Positions 20,576 to 24,865 of a stretch of 24,865 bases of DNA are shown one piece after another. The DNA is from Plakobranchus ocellatus (taxonomy: Eukaryota; Mollusca; Gastropoda; Plakobranchidae). Position 1 is the stretch's first letter. The number at the start of each line of letters is the position of its first letter. The translations under genes were made by a program, and so were the position numbers. The notes under the pieces are model-generated. The model saw only the letters and a list, made by a program, of their open reading frames with translations, ran no database searches and was not told the origin of the DNA. The stretch spans positions 636,422-661,286 of the forward strand of contig BLXT01003725.1 of the NCBI GenBank assembly GCA_019648995.1, read 5' to 3'.

Positions 20576-21855
20576 CTTATGCCAGTACACTGACAAACAC
20601 ATAAGTGACAATATATTAAGCTCAACTTAAAAAAAAATGGCTAGTAGTAGAAATTCTTTTGAACATAAAATCAAAACAATGATGCCAACCCATATTTTGG
20701 CAAACCATCATTTTCTAAACAATTTTGCAGGCAAAAAAACCCCTCAAAACTCAAAATGTTGATGGGAAAAAATTATCAGATTAAGAATAAAATAAAATTT
20801 TCAGCAGTCTCTTTATAATTATATTATACCTCTGTTATATTAGCTACATAATGTCAGCCTTTTTTCCCTCCCTGAAAAATAGACCCTTTACTAGTATTTG
20901 TTTGATGGTTTTAAAGGGTAAAAGAGATATCTTTCAGTGTTAAACTCCTAGGCTGACCTTTGGAAATGGAAGAGACACTGATATAGATTTCACAGTGAGT
21001 ATACTATAAATATAATAGGTAATACTGATTTTGTCAGTTTTTTCTTGCAAGGTTTTCAACCTTAGCTTTTTTATTTGCTCACTTTGCACTCTTGCATGCA
21101 TTATAAGCATCAGCATTAACATCCAGGCTTCTCTAGTAGATAGGATAGAAACATTGGGAAGGTAATTTAGTAGCTCTTTTTTATCTTCAGTTACGTTTCC
21201 CCATGGGCCATCTATATCTTATTCACCGTCATTTTCAGTTTGTCCAATCTATCTTTTGTCTAAACCTATTTTTTGCTAAAATTATTCAGCCGACATATTC
21301 ATTTCATTTTTTTTTCCTCCTACACAACCAACTTCTACTCCTGTTCCCAAACTTCCACTGTTTTTTTTTATTTCTTCAAAATGGCCTCCAACCTACTGCA
21401 TTTAAAATCCATTGCCCACCCTTTAGCTGGTAGATGTAGCATAGAGTAGGATTCTGTTTCCTTCTTGTCTCCTTTCACTTTGTTGCTTTCTATTTGTGCT
21501 GCGTATAAGTATCACAAGAAACTTAGGAGACATGAAATTCACAAGTAATTACATGCTAGACTGCTTTCCAACTTGCCATATTACAATAAACCAATTAAAT
21601 TACAGCGAAAGGAACAAACTTCCTTTGCCTCCCTTGTCTCACATGTCATCACTGCATTGGGGCTGATGAACTTCAGCATAAAAATAAGATGTTATAGGCT
21701 GCAGGGGAATAAAGCAAAATTAGCAATCCTTCCTAAATATCACCATTAGATTCTATATGTTGTCTTATTTTGGGGAAATCCTGCATATATATGGTTTATC
21801 AGAGCCTACATTCTAGCCTTCAATTCATTTTTGTCAAATAGTCACGTCAAGGAAG

Positions 21856-22703
21856 TTAACCCTATTTCTGCCCTGTATACAATAGAAAAAGACCAGGGCC
21901 TTTTTAGTCAACTGAACATAATTTTTTGTTTATTTTTTTTCCTGCCTTTCTAGTTTGTTGGACCCGTAAGAAAGTATATATTTTTATAAAGGGGATAAGA
22001 TGAGGTTTCTAAAAAATGTAATTTGTGTGTGTGTGTTGATTTTGCATAAATTGAAATGATCTTGACCTTTCAAAATGGCCGCTGATTTTTTTTTTCTTTC
22101 GTCTTTTGGAGCTATAAAACTGGCTACAAATAATGTGTTGCAAAATGTTTTGATAAGTATTTGATAGAGAATTTTGTGCTCTTTCAGAAAAACATAAACT
22201 TAAATACTTTACATTGAAAGCAAGATCATGAATTCAAAATTTCAATGATTCATGCACTGAAAAAATGAACAATGTAAAATGAATGGAAATGAAAAATTAG
22301 CTTCAACACGTAAATAAAACATAGAATCAGGCAAAAAAAAGTCTTTTTTGTTGTTCTTCCTTCATTGTATTGTTTATTTGAACAAGTATTGACAGTAAAT
22401 CATCATACCCTAGTCACTTAGTCATCATTTGGACACTTATTTCTCCTTTCAGCCATGCTGGACATCTAGGCTTTTATTGTTCATTTTCAGCTCAGTTCCA
22501 GCAGTTTGGAACCAAACCAAGTATAAAAAAATGATTGAATTATTTAATAAAACAAAAAAGAAGGTTTATGGTCAAAGGGCTGCAACCCAGGAATTTCCAG
22601 AGCTGTTTTAAAATATGCGGATGTCATCGGCTTTATAACACAAGGGCGTTTTGACCACAGGAATTCGCCGATCTGGTCGGCTTTAAGGCAGAAATAGAAT
22701 TAA
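21856..22703. mobile_element. TTAA-bounded inverted-repeat element, about 848 bp (piggyBac-like MITE candidate)
   Basis: The left end reads TTAACCCTATTTCTGCC (21856-21872). The right end reads GGCAGAAATAGAATTAA (22687-22703), whose complement is TTAATTCTATTTCTGCC. The termini match at 15 of 17 positions, with TTAA outermost on both sides, as expected for TTAA target duplication by piggyBac-type transposases. The interior has no transposase; the longest frame (22429-22611) is unremarkable. It is therefore best read as a non-autonomous copy in the first intron of the CCDC66-like gene, if exon 1 is right. Confidence 0.6.
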
Positions 22704-23203
22704 TAAAGTTTTTCCCTCCTACACAAACTAACATTTTTGAAGATATTGATGCATGACCATTGGCCACTCTTGTCAAAATTATAATGCAATGGTGGTCTGA
22801 CACTTCTAGAATCGAAATCATCCCATGCAACCATCTAAGAGCCTACTTTTTTAAAATGCTAAATCTTTCTACTTGCTAGTCTTCAAGATTTGTACAGGAT
22901 GGGCAACTTGGGTAAAATTGCACTACTATCATAACACCATATTCTCACTAAATGAAAGAAAAAATACACTATGTGCTGTAAAATATGTCAGTAAAAGTGA
23001 CCAAGGTCCATCAATACGTTCACAAATATTATTCTGCAAAGATTCAGGCTTATAGGCCTAGATAATGAGGTTTAGCAAGCTGTGTATCAAAAAAAAAGGG
23101 AAAAAAACCATCAGAAACGTGGTATGGGCCATCGTCTCTTGATTTTAAAGTAATTCTGTGATGGTGTCATTTTTATGAATAATCCTGGGATGGGCCCAAC
23201 GAA

Positions 23204-23273
23204 ATCTAGATCTAGATTAGATCTAGATTCTAGATCTAATCTAGATCTAGAGCTAGATCTAGATCTAGATTAG
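23204..23273. repeat. TAGATC hexamer cluster (left)
   Basis: About 70 bases made almost wholly of ATCTAG/TAGATC units with small interruptions. The run is self-complementary and could form stem-loops. The motif is a recurrent simple repeat in gastropod genomes, which supports the guessed host group. Confidence 0.93.
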
Positions 23274-23478
23274 GTGGTATACCGATTAGGTCTATTTTTT
23301 TTTCTTATTTAATATAGATCTAGACCTTTTCTGAGAAACTATCTAACGGTCATGAGCTACGGGCTAAATGAAAAGATCGCAGGCCTTGAATATGGTGCCA
23401 TTTGTCTATACAATATCTGTAGACACAATTTTACGACCGCGACCTAGATCTATCATTTTGTCGATGACTGGTGAAGGT

Positions 23479-23525
23479 AGATCTAGATCTAGATCTAGAA
23501 TCTAGATCTAGATCTAGAATCTAGA
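23479..23525. repeat. TAGATC hexamer cluster (right)
   Basis: A 47-base run of AGATCT/TAGATC units, close to the candidate first exon at 23673. A further short copy lies at 23647-23663, directly beside the possible donor site. Confidence 0.93.
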
Positions 23526-23672
23526 AGGCGTAGGGCCTGTCCCCGTACTATCCAAATTCTGAAAATTCCTTTACTTTGAGTGGGGTTTGCTGGTGACCCT
23601 AAGATGAAAAAAAAATGAGCATAAAGCCACTTAATCAAGTAGATTTAATCTAGATCTAGATCTAAAACTAAC

Positions 23673-23787
23673 CTAGATCCACCTGTTCGATGTTAGATCG
23701 CATTGTTTGTTTGGCAAGCCAACGAGAACTTCCTTCCTGTCGGCAACATTCTTGTTCGGTCTTGAACTGATCCAACTTTGACGTCAT
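23673..23787 (-). CDS. CCDC66: Candidate first coding exon of the CCDC66-like gene
   Basis: An ATG at 23787-23785 opens a frame beginning MTSKLDQFKTEQECC. It stays open for 38 codons plus one base, to a possible donor CTAG|GTTAGT after 23673. An in-frame TAG lies eight codons upstream, so this is the first ATG of the frame. The patch has more CpG than the surrounding DNA, as expected near an unmethylated promoter. The phase-1 end fits the acceptor at 17500, giving a junction VDL-G-AVQFQ. An alternative donor after 23683 (GAACAG|GTGGAT) ends in phase 0 and does not fit either downstream acceptor. I do not recognise the peptide, and it does not resemble the N-terminus I remember for vertebrate CCDC66. 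It could be a different gene's exon or chance, and unseen exons may lie between it and 17508. Confidence 0.4.
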
Positions 23788-23857
23788 AGCTGGCAAAAAG
23801 ACGTTTCGCTATTTTTCTATTAATTGCTCATTGATATCGAGATCATTCGATATATAT
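23779..23857 (-). promoter_or_regulatory. Possible promoter-proximal region with palindromic CRE
   Basis: A perfect TGACGTCA (CRE/ATF-type site) lies at 23779-23786 and overlaps the candidate start codon (ATGACGTCA on the minus strand). A TATATAT run at 23851-23857 sits about 65 bases upstream of that ATG and could act as a TATA-like element. The stretch 23690-23830 carries about eight CpGs in otherwise CpG-poor DNA. Promoter function is inferred only from motif and base composition; no transcription start can be read from the sequence. Confidence 0.25.
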
Positions 23858-24809
23858 TGTATTTGGGGATGAAAATAGTTTCAGAACAGAATCTTATGAT
23901 TTAAGACAGTTCTTTTTAATGGAAATATACCATTTATTATGTTCGTTGACTCCCCCCCTCCCTCTTTTTTTAGTTGCCAGAGTAAACCTAGGCCATAAAA
24001 GTCCTCATACTATTGGAACCAAAGTGTAATCAAAGATCTTAAATGTATTATTTATTTATTTTTTTTTTTTTTATGTAGGCCTTTTCTGGTAAACTCTCAT
24101 ATATTTAAAGCCTTCACTTTGTAGGGTGTATTGTATATGGAAAGGTAACGCACATAATAATTTGATGCTGCTTTGGTCCTTCACACCATTTTGCTCATTA
24201 TTGTTTATCAACATTCCACGGAAGATTTTTAAAGGGCGAACAAACATATTAAAAGCCCATTTAGATCTAATTCTAGTGAAGATCAACCTATTCTCTACAC
24301 AGTGAAACTAAATTCACCTAAATAAGCCTACTATAAACGTCAAGTGCTTTCGAAGGCCTGAAGCGTTTTGTAAATAACATTTCTGAAAATGAGCAGGCCA
24401 TACCGGCAGAACTTTATTGTGTTCCCCTAGCATGTACCTCCTTCGCATGTGTTTAGATCAGGTTTCACCTCCCTGTCTAAAACATTTCTACTCCGGTTCA
24501 AATTGAAACCAAGACTAGGACCTCAAGAAGAGCACACTAAACACTTAATCCTCAATTTGGGAGTGTATCGCAGATATGACGTGAAAACTATTGAGTTGAT
24601 TCATAATCGATGTATAGGCCCTAACTTTGGTGCAAAACGAGAGAACATGGTTTTAAGAATGAAACGAGTAGATTGCCAATACAATTTTTAGATAACCTTG
24701 TGGTTTAATCAATACACATAATAATATGAGTAGCATTGAATTTACTACTGGTGCTACTAGTCTCAAATCATATTTCGAGTAAGTTAGTCCTGTGACTATC
24801 TGAATAGAC

Positions 24810-24812
<3 letters not shown>
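23788..24812. other. Flank upstream of the candidate first exon
   Basis: About 1 kb of AT-rich DNA. The plus-strand frame 24449-24691 (80 codons) has no recognisable domain. There is no sign of a divergent neighbour gene with an open first exon. Poly(T) occurs at 24061-24072. Confidence 0.6.

Positions 24813-24865
<53 letters not shown>
24813..24865. repeat. (AT)n microsatellite at the window edge
   Basis: An uninterrupted run of at least 26 AT units that reaches the right edge of the window, so its full length is unknown. Confidence 0.97.

Larger units (their letters stand above)
17509..23672 (-). other. Putative first intron, 6.2 kb, rich in mobile elements
   Basis: It holds the elements at 21856-22703 and 19274-20575, the foldback at 18513-18757 with its direct repeats, and TAGATC clusters from 23204. 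Unassigned stretches (17509-18390, 18780-19270, 20580-21850, 22710-23200) are AT-rich with no gene I can support. Additional small coding exons could be hidden here, because the link from 23673 to 17500 rests on phase alone. Confidence 0.45.

Noticed and set aside
20940..21122. Minus-strand frame with a helix-like stretch (RVQSEQIKKLRLKTLQEK)
   Set aside because: I saw no convincing acceptor and donor in phase with neighbouring exons, and the rest of the frame is not protein-like. A missed exon cannot be fully excluded.
24449..24691. 80-codon plus-strand frame as a divergent neighbour gene
   Set aside because: No domain, no obvious splice donor or promoter context; length is compatible with chance.

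Overview
The window reads as AT-rich, intron-rich metazoan DNA. There are no bacterial-style operons, the longest uninterrupted frame is about 200 codons, and most lines hold A/T runs, microsatellites and short inverted-repeat elements. Clusters of the palindromic hexamer TAGATC/TCTAGA (8330-8347, 23204-23273, 23479-23525, 23647-23663) are common in gastropod mollusc genomes, so a mollusc, probably a gastropod, is my best guess; this is an inference.

One gene dominates and lies on the minus strand. Eleven exons between 17508 and 250 have good acceptors and donors, keep one reading frame across ten junctions, and spell the N-terminal and middle part of a CCDC66-family protein (coiled-coil domain-containing 66, a centrosomal-satellite, microtubule and ciliary protein). 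The diagnostic blocks are an LTQEQLAALL segment (exon 13806-13969) and a WLAELDKQRDEQ...DQWA..F block split over exons 3414-3477 and 1844-1976. The gene continues left past position 1. A possible first exon with an ATG at 23787 lies beside a perfect CRE (TGACGTCA) in a CpG-denser patch. Joined to the others by phase, it gives about 669 codons within the window.

Layout from right to left, following the gene: 24865-23788 putative upstream flank ending in an (AT)n tract; 23787-23673 candidate exon 1; a 6.2 kb first intron carrying two TTAA-bounded inverted-repeat elements (21856-22703 and 19283-20566) and a foldback element (18513-18757); the exon at 17441-17508; an intron with a GACAGA/TCTGTC inverted-repeat element (15983-16978); a 26-nt microexon (15109-15134); then exons at 14474, 13806, 11878, 10423, 9883, 6597, 3414, 1844 and 250, with a third TTAA element (12681-13359) and a 43-bp minisatellite (3009-3214) in the introns.

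No tRNA, rRNA, CRISPR array or intact transposase gene is visible. Apart from the CCDC66-like gene, the interesting material is mobile: several non-autonomous inverted-repeat elements of different families have accumulated in the introns of one gene.
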